Below the pieces are notes generated by a model. The model did no database searches and was not told the DNA's origin. It saw only the letters and a list, made by a program, of their open reading frames with translations. This document shows, piece by piece, positions 63,450 to 64,000 of a DNA stretch of 64,000 nucleotides. This stretch comes from Candidatus Sodalis pierantonius str. SOPE (GTDB taxonomy: Bacteria > Pseudomonadota > Gammaproteobacteria > Enterobacterales > Enterobacteriaceae). The stretch is from the NCBI RefSeq assembly GCF_000517405.1, contig NZ_CP006568.1:1984001-2048000 (forward strand), written 5' to 3'. A program made the position numbers and the translations under genes. Within the stretch, counting starts at the first letter, position 1; each line of letters begins with the position of its first letter.

Positions 63450-64000
63450 GGCTTTGTTGAATAAATCGAACTTTTAGGTGACTGGCGGCTCTGATCACTA
63501 CATTCGTTTCAACATCAGGTCCCCATGGCAAAGCAAAAGTTTAAAATCACCAACTGGCCCGCATATAACAATGCGCTCAGGCAGCGGGGGGACCTGACAG
63601 TATGGCTTGATGAGTCAGCCATTGCTGCATGGACTGAGAGTACACCACCTGAACATCGTGGCCGGCCGCTTCACTACACCGATATGGCCATTACCACGGT
63701 TCTGATGATAAAGCGCGTGTTTAACCTTTCGCTCCAGGCGTTACAGGGTTTCGTTGACTCGATTTTTAAACTGATGGGGCTGTCGCTGCGCTGCCCAGAT
63801 TACTCTCTGGTCAGCCGGCGAGCAAAAACCGTCGACATCAGCATAAAAACGCCAACCCGCGGCGAAATCTCACACCTGGTCATCGATGGCACCGGCCTGA
63901 AAGTCTTCGGCGAAGGCGAATGGAAAGTCAGGCAGCATGGGGCTGAGAGGCGCAGAGTATGGCGCAAGCTTCATCTGGCAGTAGATAGCGTGACACATGA
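63450..64000 (+). mobile_element. IS5/IS903-type element, copy f (leaves window)
   Basis: Starts with a perfect GGCTTTGTTGAATAAATC end; orientation opposite to the other five copies. The right end lies outside the window, so a target duplication cannot be checked. Confidence 0.95.
63525..64000 (+). CDS. IS5/IS903-type transposase, 5' part
   Basis: The first 158 codons, from MAKQKFKITNWP through catalytic Asp121, are open to the window edge. It has Gln for Arg in SLQALQGF and LKVFGEGEW/DSVTH like copies a and e, so it belongs to that sub-lineage. Confidence 0.94.
   Translation, partial: MAKQKFKITNWPAYNNALRQRGDLTVWLDESAIAAWTESTPPEHRGRPLHYTDMAITTVLMIKRVFNLSLQALQGFVDSIFKLMGLSLRCPDYSLVSRRAKTVDISIKTPTRGEISHLVIDGTGLKVFGEGEWKVRQHGAERRRVWRKLHLAVDSVTH

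Noticed and set aside
1..64000. tRNA, rRNA or CRISPR loci
   Set aside because: I found no cloverleaf-type sequence with conserved T-loop, no rRNA-like stretch and no regular repeat-spacer array while reading. A tRNAscan or CRISPR search was not possible.

Overview
The window looks like the chromosome of an insect-associated Sodalis-type enterobacterium. A Sodalis endosymbiont of grain weevils (the SOPE / Candidatus Sodalis pierantonius type) is the best guess. Housekeeping genes (sbcB, yeeX, gnd, manC/manB, puuA/puuP) are typically enterobacterial. The DNA is crowded with three insertion-sequence families in many near-identical copies, and much of the remaining gene set carries fresh frameshifts and nonsense codons, the signature of a recently host-restricted symbiont. 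The genus is an inference from these properties and was not tested by a search.

Layout. 1-8.1 kb: an IS256-family remnant cuts a LacI-type regulator that lies divergent to a LacY-family sugar:H+ symporter and a decayed GH36 alpha-galactosidase; then a purine permease with NtrC/sigma-54-like control elements, an AlkA-type glycosylase, and an amber-mutated L-lactate dehydrogenase. 9-13.6 kb: yeeX, then an IS21 copy abutting an IS256 copy. 14-17.2 kb: a CesT-type type III chaperone coupled to a decayed effector-like gene with a 14-C homopolymer. 17.8-20.2 kb: two IS5/IS903-type elements. 20.5-25 kb: sbcB, then puuP and puuA pseudogenes. 25-32 kb: prophage debris (antirepressor-type BRO protein behind a C4-like antisense RNA, Panacea-domain protein, Rpn nuclease remnant) cut by IS256 and IS5 copies. 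32-36 kb: an AT-rich block with a nitrilase-superfamily hydrolase, an NCS1 permease and a PAS-LuxR regulator. 36.7-46.9 kb: IS256, IS21 and IS5 copies around small phage- or plasmid-like genes and a second PAS fragment.

46.9-61.2 kb: the tail of gcd, then an almost unbroken operon manC-manB-wzm-wzt-wbdD-wbdA-wbdB-wbdC followed by gnd. Gene order and protein character match the E. coli O8/O9/O9a type of ABC-transporter-dependent polymannose O-antigen. ManC/ManB make GDP-mannose, WbdC/WbdB/WbdA build the mannan on the lipid carrier, WbdD caps it, Wzm/Wzt export it. WbdA lacks the catalytic half of its second glycosyltransferase domain and WbdD has a short coiled coil, so the polymer may differ from the E. 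coli one. 61.2-64 kb: an unresolved GC-rich stretch, a phage-type Dam methyltransferase, and an OafA-like acyltransferase interrupted by an IS5/IS903 copy that runs off the window.

IS inventory: IS256 type, seven copies (A 1-629, B 12314-13629, C 25162-26476, F 28449-29762, G 36683-37998, D 42502-43816, E 44483-45797), only D and E intact; IS21 type, two copies (one dead, one intact); IS5/IS903 type, six copies (four intact, one truncated, one leaving the window). Several copies keep target-site duplications; others do not, which points to IS-IS recombination. I saw no tRNA, rRNA or CRISPR array.
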